Positions 16,897 to 28,667 are shown, numbered from the stretch's first letter. The stretch: 64,000 bases of DNA from Mycobacterium sp. (GCA_016197405.1 JACPVR010000012.1:62001-126000); one strand, 5' to 3'. Numbers and translations: made by a program. The notes: generated from the letters alone by a model not told the origin.

Positions 16897-18162
16897 GTGA
16901 GCGATGTCGATCCTCAGCCCGTCACCCCAGCGCACCGGGTTCGCCGGATGGTCGGGCGCGACCCGCACGAAGCGCACCGCGTCGCCACGCCGCTGGAGCT
17001 GCTGTTCGACCTGACCTTCGTCATCGCCTTCGGCGTGGCGGCCTCGGAACTGGCACATGCCATGGCGGCCAACCACGTTTGGGCCGGGCTGGCGGCGTTC
17101 GGGTTCTGTGCTTTCGCCACCTGCTGGGCGTGGATCAACTTCACCTGGTTCGCATCGGCATTCGACACCGACGACTGGATCTACCGGCTCACCACCATGC
17201 TGCAGATGGTCGGCGTCATCATCCTGGCACTGGGCATAGCGCCGGTGTACCGGTCCATCGAAGACGGTGAGCACGTCGACAACCGGGTGATGGTGGCCGG
17301 CTATGTCGTGATGCGAATTGCCATGGTGTTCCAGTGGTTACGGGCGGCAAGCCAGGACCCGGGCCGCCGTGCGGCATGTCTGGCCTACGCAGGAGCGATC
17401 ACCATCGCCCAGATCGGCTGGATCGGCGTGCTGATCGTGCACAGCTCGCTGACGGTGACGCTGGCCCTGGTGGCGATCATGGTGTGCATCGAGATGCTGG
17501 GCCCATGGATCGCCGAGACCCGCAAGGGCGGCACGCCCTGGCATGCGCACCACATTGCCGAGCGCTACAGCCTGCTGGCCATCATCGCCTTGGGCGAAGG
17601 TGTGGTGGGCACCGTGGCGTCACTGTCGGCGGTGATCAACGAACAGGGCTGGACCGTGGACGCCGCACTGATCGTGGTGGCGGGCGTCGGTCTGACCTTC
17701 GGCATGTGGTGGGTCTACTTCGTCGTGCCTGCGGCCGATCTGTTGCACGCCCATCGCGAGCACTCGTTCCGCTGGGGTTACGGCCACATCGTGATATTCG
17801 GCGCCATCGTGGCGACCGGGGCCGGACTGCATGTCGCGGCGTATTTCATCGAGGGTGAGGCGAAGATCGGGTCGGTCGCCACGGTGTTGACGGTGGCGAT
17901 CCCGGTCGGCGTCTACATCCTGGGCATCTTCGCGATCTACCTCGAGCTGGTGCGCTCCTTCGACGCATTCCACATCGTGCTGATCGTGGCGACCGTGCTG
18001 GTCCTGGCCGCAGCGGTCGCGCTGGCAGCGGCCGGCGTGACGATGGCGGTGTGCCTGCTGGTGGTGATGCTGGCGCCGATGGTGACGGTGGTCGGCTTCG
18101 AAGTGGTGGGCCACCGCCACGCCGAGGACGCCATCGCCCAGGCCCTTTCGGGCGAACTGTGA
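16897..18162 (+). CDS. Low temperature requirement protein A (LtrA) family membrane protein
   Basis: A 421-residue polytopic membrane protein. The family signature is near the N-terminus: RVATPLELLFDLTFVIAFG, and a central block reads WHAHHIAERYSLLAIIALGE. About ten helices follow the pattern of LtrA proteins, whose molecular role is undefined. The GTG at 16897 has AAGGATG upstream; a longer start at 16846 would overlap the divergent kinase gene, so the shorter version is preferred. Confidence 0.85.
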   Translation: MSDVDPQPVTPAHRVRRMVGRDPHEAHRVATPLELLFDLTFVIAFGVAASELAHAMAANHVWAGLAAFGFCAFATCWAWINFTWFASAFDTDDWIYRLTTMLQMVGVIILALGIAPVYRSIEDGEHVDNRVMVAGYVVMRIAMVFQWLRAASQDPGRRAACLAYAGAITIAQIGWIGVLIVHSSLTVTLALVAIMVCIEMLGPWIAETRKGGTPWHAHHIAERYSLLAIIALGEGVVGTVASLSAVINEQGWTVDAALIVVAGVGLTFGMWWVYFVVPAADLLHAHREHSFRWGYGHIVIFGAIVATGAGLHVAAYFIEGEAKIGSVATVLTVAIPVGVYILGIFAIYLELVRSFDAFHIVLIVATVLVLAAAVALAAAGVTMAVCLLVVMLAPMVTVVGFEVVGHRHAEDAIAQALSGEL

Positions 18163-18279
18163 CCGGTTGCGCGGTGCGCTGCTGCTAGCAGTCGGATGTC
18201 CTGCGCAAACGGGTCGTACGCGGCTGTTCCGGCGGGGCCGAACACGCCCGCGGATGGTCACAACGCGGTGACAAATTGG

Positions 18280-19428
<1,149 letters not shown>

Positions 19429-19436
19429 TACCCGAT

Positions 19437-19477
19437 AACAAAGTGCAGCCCCCGCCACGGCGGGGGCTGCATTGTTG
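19437..19477 (+). terminator. Terminator hairpin after fbpC
   Basis: The arms 19444-19456 and 19459-19471 are perfect 13-base reverse complements (TGCAGCCCCCGCC with its partner) around a 2-base loop. They are flanked by AACAA and TTGTT, giving a T-rich tail. This is the clearest terminator in the window. Confidence 0.8.
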
Positions 19478-19513
19478 TCCGCGTCTTTCCTTAGCCGCCA
19501 TACCTCGCCCAAT

Positions 19514-19570
19514 CGCACGTTTGGGCGCGAAAGTGCGAGCAGGATGCGCCAATTCGTGGATCTCGCGTGG
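19514..19570. repeat. 57-base diverged intergenic element shared with 49837-49893
   Basis: Aligned without gaps, this stretch and 49837-49893 share about 39 of 57 bases, including CGCACGTTT at the start and TTCGT/GATCTCG near the end at identical spacing. It lies between the fbpC terminator and the end of recD. Confidence 0.4.
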
Positions 19571-21358
19571 TCAGTTCCCGGCGAGGCGCTGCCGTAGGCC
19601 GGTGGCTCGCACGACGCGGCGGCTCAGCGCCGCGCGCACCTCGTCCTCGGACCCGACGATGCGCACCTTACGTTTTGCGCGCGTGACGGCGGTGTAGAAC
19701 AGCTCGCGCGAAAGCAGCCGCGAATCCTGCGGCGGCAGCAGCACAGTGACCTCATCGGCCTGGCTGCCCTGGCTCTTGTGGATCGTCATGGCATGCATGG
19801 TCTCGACATCGGCCAGTCGGCTCGTCGCGAAGTCCAACAACCCACCGGTGCCGGCGATCGCGACCCGCAGCCCGCCCTCGGCGAGCACCGTGACACCGGC
19901 ATCACCGTTGTAGAGGCCAAGCCCGTAGTCGTTGGCGGTCACCAGAACCGGCCGGCCCACATACCATTGCGACCACAGTGACTCACCGGTCTCGTCGGTG
20001 AGCCACCGCTGCACCTGCCGGTTCCAGTGCCGCACACCATAAGGACCCTCACGGTGCGCGCACAACAGTCGGTGCGCGTCTAGGGTCGCGCACGCCTCGG
20101 CAGGCGTGCCGGACAACGCCGCCGCTCGAACCGCGAGCGCGTGCGGAACCAGGACGTCACGCAATCGCACCGCCGGGTCCGGGGTGCTGATGAGCTCCAC
20201 ATGCGGCCCACCAGCGGTCAGCAGGTCGAGTACGCGATCGGCATCCCCAGCGCGGATTGCCTGTGCCAGTAGTGATATCGATTCACCGAAGCGGTGCGAT
20301 GTCGTCAGCTCGGCGATCCGGACATCCGACCGCCGGCCCAGCCCGTCGACCAGGTCGGCCAGCACCGCACCGGCCTCCACCGAGGTGAGCTGATCGGGAT
20401 CGCCGACCAGGATCAGCCGGGTGTCGGGGCGTACCGCTTCCAGCAGCCGCGCCATCATCGTCAGCGACACCATCGACGTCTCGTCGATCACTATGACGTC
20501 ATGCGGCAGCCGGTTGCCGCGGTGATGGCGGAACCGCGCCGAGGTATCCGGCCGTGGTCCCAGCAGGCGGTGCAGGGTGACGGCCTGTAGTCCGGTCAGC
20601 CGCTGCTGATCGACATCGGCCAGGTTCGCGATCTCGACGCGCACCGCTTCCTGCAGCCGCGCCGACGCCTTACCCGTGGGGGCAGCCAACGCAATCCGCG
20701 GTCGCGGCCGGCCCGCCGCCTCGGCCTGTTCGGTGAGCAGCGCCAAAAGGCCTGCGACCGTGGTGGTTTTGCCGGTACCCGGCCCGCCGGTGAGCACCGT
20801 CGTGAGCTGGGACACCGCGATCTGCGCGGCGCTGCGCTGCTCATCGGATCCCGGCCGGTGAAAAACCCGCTGCAGACCGGCCGACAGTGCCGTCGTATCC
20901 GTCGGCAGTTCGACTCCGAGCCGGGCGAGCAGGTCGGCGCATACCTGCTCTTCTTCGAGCCAGTAGCGGTCCAGGTAGAGCAACCGGTCGCCGTAGAGTC
21001 GCAGCGCCGGTGGTGTGCCCAGCAGCCGACTGGCCCGTAGCGCGGTCAGCCAACCCGCCGGGTCCGGCCACGGCAGTCCCGCCACCACCGCGTCGTCGTC
21101 GGAGGATGCGACGAGATCCGTTGCCACCGAGCCGATATCGACACAAACCGAACCGGCACGCAACGCGCGTACCGTCAACGCGACGGCCAGGGCAACGGTC
21201 TCGTCGGTTTCCCCGGCCTGTGCGGTCAGCCGGTTCGCCACGTGCACGTCGGCTGCGTCGATGACACCCGCGTCGTTGAAGGTGCGCAACAACCCGGCCG
21301 CGTTCTGGACGCGACGCCAGTGCAGCGGATCCACGCCGTCGGTGGTTTCGGTGCTCAC
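19571..21358 (-). CDS. recD: Exodeoxyribonuclease V alpha subunit RecD
   Basis: A 595-residue superfamily 1 helicase, the 5'-3' motor of RecBCD. Walker A is LTGGPGTGKTTTVAGLL, motif II is VIVIDETSMVSLTMMA, motif III is LILVGDPDQLTSVEAG and the C-terminal motif is MTIHKSQGSQADEV with TRAKRKVRIVG. The GTG at 21358 overlaps the recB stop (GTGA). A longer frame to 21472 would lie deep inside recB and is rejected. It is the last gene of the recC-recB-recD operon. Confidence 0.93.
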   Translation of the reverse strand: MSTETTDGVDPLHWRRVQNAAGLLRTFNDAGVIDAADVHVANRLTAQAGETDETVALAVALTVRALRAGSVCVDIGSVATDLVASSDDDAVVAGLPWPDPAGWLTALRASRLLGTPPALRLYGDRLLYLDRYWLEEEQVCADLLARLGVELPTDTTALSAGLQRVFHRPGSDEQRSAAQIAVSQLTTVLTGGPGTGKTTTVAGLLALLTEQAEAAGRPRPRIALAAPTGKASARLQEAVRVEIANLADVDQQRLTGLQAVTLHRLLGPRPDTSARFRHHRGNRLPHDVIVIDETSMVSLTMMARLLEAVRPDTRLILVGDPDQLTSVEAGAVLADLVDGLGRRSDVRIAELTTSHRFGESISLLAQAIRAGDADRVLDLLTAGGPHVELISTPDPAVRLRDVLVPHALAVRAAALSGTPAEACATLDAHRLLCAHREGPYGVRHWNRQVQRWLTDETGESLWSQWYVGRPVLVTANDYGLGLYNGDAGVTVLAEGGLRVAIAGTGGLLDFATSRLADVETMHAMTIHKSQGSQADEVTVLLPPQDSRLLSRELFYTAVTRAKRKVRIVGSEDEVRAALSRRVVRATGLRQRLAGN

Positions 21359-24300
21359 GACCCGGTCCTGCCGTCGAGGAGATCGGACACCGCACAGATC
21401 AGGGCCGGCGGTGGATTCCAGCTGAAGACACCCGCCGGGTGGTCGTCGATCAGCGGAGTGTCCGGCCCGCACATACCGCGAAGGAACAGGTACAGCACAC
21501 CGCCGAGATGCGTCTGCGGCTGGTACCCGGGTTGCCGCCAGCGCAGGAATCGGTGCAGCACAACCGAATACAGCAGCGCCTGCAGCGGGTAGTCGGAATG
21601 CAGCATGGCCCTGCGCAGTTGGCCCGGTCCGTAGTCTCCGGCCACCGACGGTCTTTGCGCGTCGCCCAGCCGGTTGGTCTTGTAATCCACGACGAGGTAG
21701 CGGTGCCCGGCAACCGGGTCCGGTATCCGCAGCACCGCGTCGATCGATCCCGACAGGTACCCACGCAGGGTTGCAGCCCCGAGAACCGGCGAGCGCAACT
21801 GATCGGCGTAGACCGCCAGCGGGTCGTCAGCGGGCAGGTGGGCGGCGAGCAAGTCACCGACATCTGCCAGCGTCACCTGGCCCGCAGTCCCGGCGAGATC
21901 CCCGCCGGTCAAGGGCATCTCGAAGTCGAGCTCGCGCAACCGGTCCGCGAGACCGATATCCCGCAGCGTCAACCCGCCGGCCAGCGGCCCCAGGACGGTG
22001 TCGTGCACGGCCACCAACGCCTCTGCGATCGCCTCGGCAGTGGCCTCCACCGGCCACCACGCGAAATGACTGCGCACCTGCTCGGTCAGCTCACCGGCCA
22101 GGTCGGTCGCGAACGGGTCCGCGGTCTCCAGCACGGCGTGCACCAGTGAGCCGAAGGTCGCCCCGGCGGGCAAATCGGCCATCGGCGATGCCACGTCGGC
22201 GCCGGCCGGCGATGGCGCATCGACCGATATCTCATCGATCTCGTCATCCTTGGCACCGGCCTCGGGTTCACTGCTGACCCCGGCCGCCACCTGCTCCTCG
22301 GCGGTGCGCACCAGGGCCGAATACGAGGTGCGGCGCCAGGTGAGATCGACCGAACGGTGAAAGTGCCTGGCTGCCAATCCTGTTGGTGTCGCTGCCGGCG
22401 CAACCTGCGGAGCAGCGGCGACAACGGAATCTTCCAGAACCGGCCCGCCTGCCGCTTCCCAGGCCGCGAAGCACTCCCGGGCAGCCGCGTCGGTGACGGG
22501 ACCGTCACACCGGTCCGGAACCTGCCTGCCTCCGACTGCCCGGCCGCGCAGCAGGCGCGACAAGCCACCGTTGACCTCATCCTTGGACGGTGCCCACCAC
22601 GCCGTGACCTGCGACTGCGCGCGCGTCAATGCGACATAGCTGAACCGCAACGCCTCGCCCGCCACTTCGGCGGCGCCACGTCGTACGGCCTCGGTGAAGT
22701 CCGGACTGCGCCGCCCGCCGATGTGCAGGCAGCGTTGACCGTCGTCGTCGTGGTATCGCACGCGGTCGCGGATCTGGACATTGCGATTGAACGTGAACGG
22801 CAGATACACCAGAGGAAACTGCAGTCCCTTGCTGGCCCACACCGTCATGATCTGCACGGCGGCGGCCTCGTTGTCCAGCCGGCGATTTCGTTCCGCTCCG
22901 GTGTCGCTGACCGACCGGTGCCCGCGCAGCAACTCGGCCAGCGCGGGTAGTGACAGCCCGTCGCGATGCGCGGCCTCCTGCAGCAGATGCGCCAACTGGG
23001 CGGCATCGGTCAGCGCACGGGCGCCACCGTGGGAGGCCAGCAGCCGGGCGTTCATACCGGCGAGGTTGGCAGACTCGAAGACCGCGGCCACCCCGTGCTC
23101 ACGGGCGTGATCCGCCCACTCGCGCAATGTCTCGGCGATCCGGTCGGTCAACGCGTCGCCACCTGCGGCCAATGATTCACCGGTCTCACCGAAGAACATC
23201 GTCAGCGCCGCGGCGCGCACCAACCCGGGGCGGTGGGTCTGTTCCATGGCTTCCAGCAGGCACAACCAGTCCGCTGCCGCAGCGGAGTCGAAGACATCGG
23301 TGTCGCCGGAGTAGACGGCGGGAATGCCGACCGCGCCCAACGCGTCGCGGCAGACCCGGGCGTCGCGGTGGCTTTCCACGATCACCGCGATATCGCCGGC
23401 GTCTATTTTGCGGCCCGCGAAAGTCGCTGCACTACCGAGCAACTCGCCGATATCGGCGGCGAGATCACGCGAGATGTGCTCACGCAGATCGGCGATCGGG
23501 ATCAACTCGTCGGGGCCCTTGCCCAGCTGGGCACGGTTGACCACCCGCAGCCGGAACGGCGCGTTGTGCGGCGCACCCGCCAGCCGATGCCCGACGTGCT
23601 GTGCCGCGACATCGCGGACCACGATGCCTGGGTCGCCGAGTTCGGCCCCGCCCAGGACGGTATGCAGCGCCGCGACGAGGGCGCCGTCACTGCGCCAGTT
23701 GGTGGCCAGTGTGCGCCGCTCGCCCGCGGTATGAGCGGCACTGAGATAGGTGGTGATGTCGCCGCCGCGAAAAGCGTAGATCGCCTGCTTGGGGTCACCG
23801 ATCAGCACCAGCGTGCACGCCCCGGCGAAGGCCCGCTCGATCACCTGCCACTGCACCGGATCGGTGTCCTGGAACTCGTCGACCATCACGATGCGCCACC
23901 GTTTGCGCATCCTGATCCGGGCCGGCGCATCCACCGGTGCCAACGCCTCGGCGAGCCTACTGAGCAGGTCGTCGTAGCCCTGGATGCGCAGGCGGCGCTT
24001 GCGGGGTTCCAGTTCGGCTCGCACGCGCTGCACGAAATCCACCCGGATGGCCGCTTCGGACCCTTCCGGGGCGCCGATCGGACGGATCTGCGTGCCCGGA
24101 TTGTCGACCGCCTCACGCGCGAGCTCGAGGGCTTCTTCTCGGGTCATGGGTGGCTCGGTCTTGCGCTGACCGAAGTGCGCCAGGTAGAGGTCATCGACGA
24201 TCTCGGCGACAAGGCTGTCCAGCGTGTCCACCAGCTTCACCCCGGGGTCGTTGTCTCCTGCGACGCCAAGGGATTTCAGAACGATCTGACAGAACTGATG

Positions 24301-24666
24301 GGTGGTTGCGATGGTTGCCGCGTCGAAGTTCGCCAATGCGTGACGCAGACGCTGCCGCCGTCTTTCGAGCTCGTCCGGCGTACCGGTCAGCAGGTGGTCG
24401 ATCAGCTGATTGCCGTCGCGCGATGCGGTGTCGGCGAAAGCTTCCACTGCCTCGACCAGCTGGGCCCGGACCCGTTCACGCAGCTCGCGGGTGGCGGCCC
24501 GGCTGAAGGTGATGAGCAGCATCTCGTCGAGGGTGGCCAGCCCTTCGGCCAGGTAGCGAGTTACCAGGGCCGCCAGCGTGAACGTCTTGCCGGTACCGGC
24601 ACTGGCCTCCAGCACGGTCGTCGAATTCGGTTGCGGCAGTGGGCCGAGGATATCGAAGGGTTGCAT
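21355..24666 (-). CDS. recB: Exodeoxyribonuclease V beta subunit RecB
   Basis: A 1103-residue helicase-nuclease that unwinds and resects double-strand ends. Walker A is EASAGTGKTFTLAALV near residue 22, motif II is MVDEFQDTDPVQWQVIERAF, a later helicase motif is VWASKGLQFPLVYLPF, and the C-terminal nuclease motif is YLVVDYKTNRLGD. The ATG overlaps the recC stop by one base, so recC, recB and recD form one transcript. All catalytic motifs are intact. Confidence 0.94.
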   Translation of the reverse strand: MQPFDILGPLPQPNSTTVLEASAGTGKTFTLAALVTRYLAEGLATLDEMLLITFSRAATRELRERVRAQLVEAVEAFADTASRDGNQLIDHLLTGTPDELERRRQRLRHALANFDAATIATTHQFCQIVLKSLGVAGDNDPGVKLVDTLDSLVAEIVDDLYLAHFGQRKTEPPMTREEALELAREAVDNPGTQIRPIGAPEGSEAAIRVDFVQRVRAELEPRKRRLRIQGYDDLLSRLAEALAPVDAPARIRMRKRWRIVMVDEFQDTDPVQWQVIERAFAGACTLVLIGDPKQAIYAFRGGDITTYLSAAHTAGERRTLATNWRSDGALVAALHTVLGGAELGDPGIVVRDVAAQHVGHRLAGAPHNAPFRLRVVNRAQLGKGPDELIPIADLREHISRDLAADIGELLGSAATFAGRKIDAGDIAVIVESHRDARVCRDALGAVGIPAVYSGDTDVFDSAAAADWLCLLEAMEQTHRPGLVRAAALTMFFGETGESLAAGGDALTDRIAETLREWADHAREHGVAAVFESANLAGMNARLLASHGGARALTDAAQLAHLLQEAAHRDGLSLPALAELLRGHRSVSDTGAERNRRLDNEAAAVQIMTVWASKGLQFPLVYLPFTFNRNVQIRDRVRYHDDDGQRCLHIGGRRSPDFTEAVRRGAAEVAGEALRFSYVALTRAQSQVTAWWAPSKDEVNGGLSRLLRGRAVGGRQVPDRCDGPVTDAAARECFAAWEAAGGPVLEDSVVAAAPQVAPAATPTGLAARHFHRSVDLTWRRTSYSALVRTAEEQVAAGVSSEPEAGAKDDEIDEISVDAPSPAGADVASPMADLPAGATFGSLVHAVLETADPFATDLAGELTEQVRSHFAWWPVEATAEAIAEALVAVHDTVLGPLAGGLTLRDIGLADRLRELDFEMPLTGGDLAGTAGQVTLADVGDLLAAHLPADDPLAVYADQLRSPVLGAATLRGYLSGSIDAVLRIPDPVAGHRYLVVDYKTNRLGDAQRPSVAGDYGPGQLRRAMLHSDYPLQALLYSVVLHRFLRWRQPGYQPQTHLGGVLYLFLRGMCGPDTPLIDDHPAGVFSWNPPPALICAVSDLLDGRTGS

Positions 24667-27600
24667 CAGTCGACCAGCTCCGCGGCGAGCATCGGTGTCC
24701 AGAGTCTGACGGCCAACGCGCCGAGTCGGGTGCCCTCACCACGGATCTCCTCACCGGGCGCCGGCGGCGTCAGCAGCGCATCCAGTGGTGTGTTCGCGCC
24801 CCAGGCCCGGATGTGCGCCGGGGCGGCATCCTCGCCGGGGTATTGCCCGGATGCCCAGGCGCGGCCGGCCAGCGGGTAGGGGTCACGGTTCTTCATCCTT
24901 GCCCTGGCCCACTCGTACGAGGTCTTCAGCGGCAACGGCAGCGGTTCACGTAGGCCGGCGTCGTATAGCGCGACGAGTTCACCGAGCAGCTCGTGGGCGG
25001 CCGCCGCCCCGGGGCGGGCGAACCGGCGTTCGGTGACGGAGTTACGGACCCGCCCTATACATATCGCCGTCGCGTCGGTCCGCGGCTGCGCCGCCGACAA
25101 GGCGAGCAGATTTATCCACGACTGCAGCAGATGTTTGGGTGCCAAGGTCGAATACGTCACCGACACATAGCGATCGGCGTGCAACGGTGCCACGGTCCCG
25201 GTGAGCCGACGGCCGGCACCGAGGTCGATATCGACGTCGACGGCGGACGCCGGACCGATGCGCAGTGCCAGCGCCGAAGCGGCGAGCCGTTGCGCGATAC
25301 CGCAGATGCCTGTCGCCTTACGCCAGCCGAGCTGACCTGGCGGCAGGTAGCCGCGCCGCCATTCGGCCTGCAGTGCCCACTTCGGGTCCCGGCCGCGCAG
25401 CATGTCGTCGAGCATCCGGTCCCCGACTGCCCACGATTGCAGCGAGTCGATCTCGACGGGTATCACATCGGACACCACGTCGACATCGAACGGCAGCGTC
25501 AGGTTGAAGGCCCGGAAGAAACCCTTGACCGGATCACGGAAGAAGGCCAGCAGGTCCTCCAGCGCAACATCATCGGGGCCGGATGGCGGCAGCGGTGCGG
25601 AAAGGAACGTGCGTGGGCGCGCACTGCGGGCACCCGCCACGGCCTTGGCGGCGATCAACGCGGTGGGGTCGAAGGTGAACGGTGTCGACGGCGGCTGGCC
25701 CAGGGCACCCGGTGTGACGTTCTTGACGTCGAAGGGTTGCAGAGGGTGTTCGACGAGAACCTGTCCGCGGACCGGTCTGGATGTGGTCCGGTCCAGGGCG
25801 TCGAGGATCTCGGCCAGCGGAACGCACGGCGGATGCCGTCGTCCGGTGTGCTCATCGGCTCCGGTGTAGGTGATGACCAGCTTCTCGGTCGCGGCTCCGA
25901 TGGCGTCCAGCAGCAGTTGGCGGTCCTCGGAACGGATATCGCGCTCCCCGGTGACCGGTTCGCGGGCCAGCACGTCGTCGCCGTCGGGTGATCCGAGCCG
26001 GGGGAACACCCCGTCGTCGAGTCCGACCAGGCATACGACACGATGCGGTACCGAACGCATCGGCACCATGGTGCACACCGTGAGGCCGCCGCTGCGGAAG
26101 TTGGCCCGGGTCGGCCGTCCCGCCAGATGCCGCTCCAGTATCGAGCGGATATCGTTGAGCTGCAACGGTATACCACTTCGTGGTCCGGCATCGGCGACGA
26201 TATCGGCGAATTCGCGCTGCAGTTGTCCCCACTGCCATCCGTCGGTGCTGTTCACCCGGGTGAGCCTGGCGACGCCGGCACTGATCCGGTCCAGCCACTC
26301 GGCCAGTGTCGCGGTACCGGTGAGCGAGTCTACGGTCGACTGCAGGCGATCGACGAATTCGGCCAGCCGTCCCGCCAGCTCGACCCGGTTGCTGCCGACG
26401 TCGTCCAGCGGCAGCGTGGTGTCCAACCAGCCCTGCGAATCGTCGGACATGGCCACCCCGGTGAGCACCCGGTCGATACCGAATTGCCATGTGTTGTGTA
26501 CGAACTCGCCGAGACCGAACGGCGCGCGATGATCCCGGTCGAATCCCCAGCGCACACCGGACTCGCGGATCCATCGGATGATGTTGTCCAGGTCGTCGTC
26601 GGTGAAACCGAACCGGGCCCGCACCGGGCCGGCCTCGGCGAGGTTGAGGACCTCGCTGGCCGCGGCGCGGCCCCCGACGAGTCCCAGCAGTGCCGACGTC
26701 ACCCCGAGCAGCGGGTTGGTCTGTGTCGGGGAGCGGTCGGCCAGCCGGACCCGTAACCGGTGCGCGGGGTGTCCCCCGCTGTGCTCACCGAGGCCGAAGC
26801 CCGCAATGATCAGGGCCGCATAGCTTTCGATGTCGGGGCACATCACCAGGATGTCGCGCGGCTCCAGGGTCGGGTCGTCGGCCAGCACGCCGAGCAACAC
26901 GTCACGCAGCACCTCGACCTGCCGGGCCGGGCCGTGACAGCTGTGCACCTGAACCGATCTGTCTTCACCACTGACGATCCGGGTGCCCGGTCGCATCTCG
27001 TTGGCGCCGATATCGGCCTGCAACCAGCCCAACAGAGTCCCGGGATCAGCGGGCGCGTCGGCATCCTGCAGGCAGTGGTCTTCGGCGACGTCGACGGGCA
27101 GCAGTTGCTGCAGTTCCCGGATGTCGCGGCCCAGCGTCGCCAGCAACGGGTGCCCGACCGCGTGATATCCGGTATCGGTGCGGCGTGGCACCCGTGCGTG
27201 CGCCCCGGCGAGGCTGCGCCACAGGGCGTCACTGGGGTGCGGTATCCACAAGTGCACTTCGTGATGGCGTGAAAGTGCCTGCAGCAGTTCGATATCGGTG
27301 GCCGACAGCCGGGTCTGCCCGAACAGCGATATCCGCGACGGCAGATCCGTCGGGCCGGCCTCTAACCGTTCCAGCGTCTTCCGGTGCCGGATATGGGGTG
27401 GATCGGCGGGCACCCGGGTCAGCACGGCCCGCCACAGCTCAGGTTGCCAGGTCAGATCCTCGTCGAGAACTCCGCCGATACCGTCGGTCGGTTCGCCGCC
27501 GGTCCAGTCGACGAGCAGTTGCGGCCGCTGTGCGGCATAGGAGGCGAACAGCGCCGCGATCTTATGTGCCACGGCGTGCCTGCGACCCCTGCGCAATTCG

Positions 27601-27977
27601 GCCTCGTCCCCGGTGTGGCCGTGCCCGAGGTGCACCGCGAGGCGCCGGCACCACGGCTCGTCGACGGCGGCGTCGATTGCCTCCAACAGTGGCCACACCA
27701 GGGCATCGGGCGCCCACGGGTCAGTGTCGGTGGTGCCGGTGAGTTCGGCGATCAACGACCGTGGTGAACGAAAAGACACCCCCGCGCAGACGCCGTCGGC
27801 GTACGCACCGCGGCCCAACACATGGGAGAGTCGCTGCGAGAGCCACCGCTCCACCCCGCGGGCCGGAACAAGCACCAATTCCTGGGCGAACGGGTCGGCC
27901 TGCGGCGTCGCCAGTAACGCGCCGAGGCCGTCGGCCAGCAGGTCGGTGCGCTCGGCACGGTGGATGTGGAATGCCAT
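24666..27977 (-). CDS. recC: Exodeoxyribonuclease V gamma subunit RecC
   Basis: A 1103-residue subunit that holds the complex together and recognises Chi-type signals in well-studied relatives. It starts MAFHIHRAERTDLLADGLG and has the family blocks LVPARGVERWLSQRLSH, PRDILVMCPDIESYAALI and VCLVGLDDGVFPRLG. It looks like a degenerate helicase as in E. coli. It is the first gene of the operon, divergent from an LppU-like gene 138 bases away. The Chi sequence cannot be read from the gene. Confidence 0.93.
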   Translation of the reverse strand: MAFHIHRAERTDLLADGLGALLATPQADPFAQELVLVPARGVERWLSQRLSHVLGRGAYADGVCAGVSFRSPRSLIAELTGTTDTDPWAPDALVWPLLEAIDAAVDEPWCRRLAVHLGHGHTGDEAELRRGRRHAVAHKIAALFASYAAQRPQLLVDWTGGEPTDGIGGVLDEDLTWQPELWRAVLTRVPADPPHIRHRKTLERLEAGPTDLPSRISLFGQTRLSATDIELLQALSRHHEVHLWIPHPSDALWRSLAGAHARVPRRTDTGYHAVGHPLLATLGRDIRELQQLLPVDVAEDHCLQDADAPADPGTLLGWLQADIGANEMRPGTRIVSGEDRSVQVHSCHGPARQVEVLRDVLLGVLADDPTLEPRDILVMCPDIESYAALIIAGFGLGEHSGGHPAHRLRVRLADRSPTQTNPLLGVTSALLGLVGGRAAASEVLNLAEAGPVRARFGFTDDDLDNIIRWIRESGVRWGFDRDHRAPFGLGEFVHNTWQFGIDRVLTGVAMSDDSQGWLDTTLPLDDVGSNRVELAGRLAEFVDRLQSTVDSLTGTATLAEWLDRISAGVARLTRVNSTDGWQWGQLQREFADIVADAGPRSGIPLQLNDIRSILERHLAGRPTRANFRSGGLTVCTMVPMRSVPHRVVCLVGLDDGVFPRLGSPDGDDVLAREPVTGERDIRSEDRQLLLDAIGAATEKLVITYTGADEHTGRRHPPCVPLAEILDALDRTTSRPVRGQVLVEHPLQPFDVKNVTPGALGQPPSTPFTFDPTALIAAKAVAGARSARPRTFLSAPLPPSGPDDVALEDLLAFFRDPVKGFFRAFNLTLPFDVDVVSDVIPVEIDSLQSWAVGDRMLDDMLRGRDPKWALQAEWRRGYLPPGQLGWRKATGICGIAQRLAASALALRIGPASAVDVDIDLGAGRRLTGTVAPLHADRYVSVTYSTLAPKHLLQSWINLLALSAAQPRTDATAICIGRVRNSVTERRFARPGAAAAHELLGELVALYDAGLREPLPLPLKTSYEWARARMKNRDPYPLAGRAWASGQYPGEDAAPAHIRAWGANTPLDALLTPPAPGEEIRGEGTRLGALAVRLWTPMLAAELVD

Positions 27978-28115
27978 TGCTGGTCAATGTAGAGCGTGCC
28001 GCCGACGCCCCGTTCGGCACGGTTCGGCGTGTCGCTACCCGCGTTTCCCCTGGGTCAGGTGTATACGCACGTGATTAGGGAGACACCGGCGACAACATCT
28101 GCCACTCTTCTAGAG

Positions 28116-28667
28116 ATGACCCCCAAGATGCAGTACCGACGCCGAGCCACCGTGGTCGGCTCGGTCGTCGTCCTGGCCGCCGGAACCGTCGTCGCGACCA
28201 TCGCATTGAGCCGGGCACGGGATAACTTCGAGCACGCTGCGCAGCGGCCGCTCACGGTCGGCGACTGCGTGGCGGTGCTGCCCACGACGCCCGAGGCGGT
28301 CCAGGCGCAGCGATCCTCCTGCGCCGAGGACCCCAGTTACACCGTGGGAGCCCTGGCCGACACCTCTGGTGAATGCCCCACCGCCGAGTACCAGCGTTTC
28401 CCGGCCCCGGTCGCCGAACATGAGATCGCCGGACTGTGCCTGGTTCCCAACCTGGTGGCCGACCACTGCTACCGCCTGGACATGCCGGTCGGCGTGGTGG
28501 AGCGCGCCGACTGTGCCGATTCCGGGGCAACACCCGATTCCGGCGTCCTGGTGCAGATAACCCGCCGCCTCGACATCCACGACCAGCACGCCTGTTCCTC
28601 CGGCGGCGGTAACTTCGCCTGGCCCTACCCGTCGCCGGCGCGTACCTACTGCACCAAGACGCTTTAG
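28116..28667 (+). CDS. LppU-like cysteine-rich anchored exported protein
   Basis: A 183-residue protein with an N-terminal basic patch MTPKMQYRRR, one hydrophobic segment (about residues 11-30) and an external domain containing eight cysteines in the pattern GDC, SSC, GECP, LCL, HCY, DC, AC and YC. The pattern and the ending NFAWPYPSPARTYC resemble M. tuberculosis LppU (memory), but no lipobox is present, so this copy is probably anchored by its helix. The ATG at 28116 was chosen since an earlier in-frame start at 27996 runs through the recC promoter gap. The function is unknown. Confidence 0.65.
   Translation: MTPKMQYRRRATVVGSVVVLAAGTVVATIALSRARDNFEHAAQRPLTVGDCVAVLPTTPEAVQAQRSSCAEDPSYTVGALADTSGECPTAEYQRFPAPVAEHEIAGLCLVPNLVADHCYRLDMPVGVVERADCADSGATPDSGVLVQITRRLDIHDQHACSSGGGNFAWPYPSPARTYCTKTL

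Noticed and set aside
21359..21472. N-terminal extension of recD
   Set aside because: It lies inside recB in another frame; the GTG overlapping the recB stop is the natural start.
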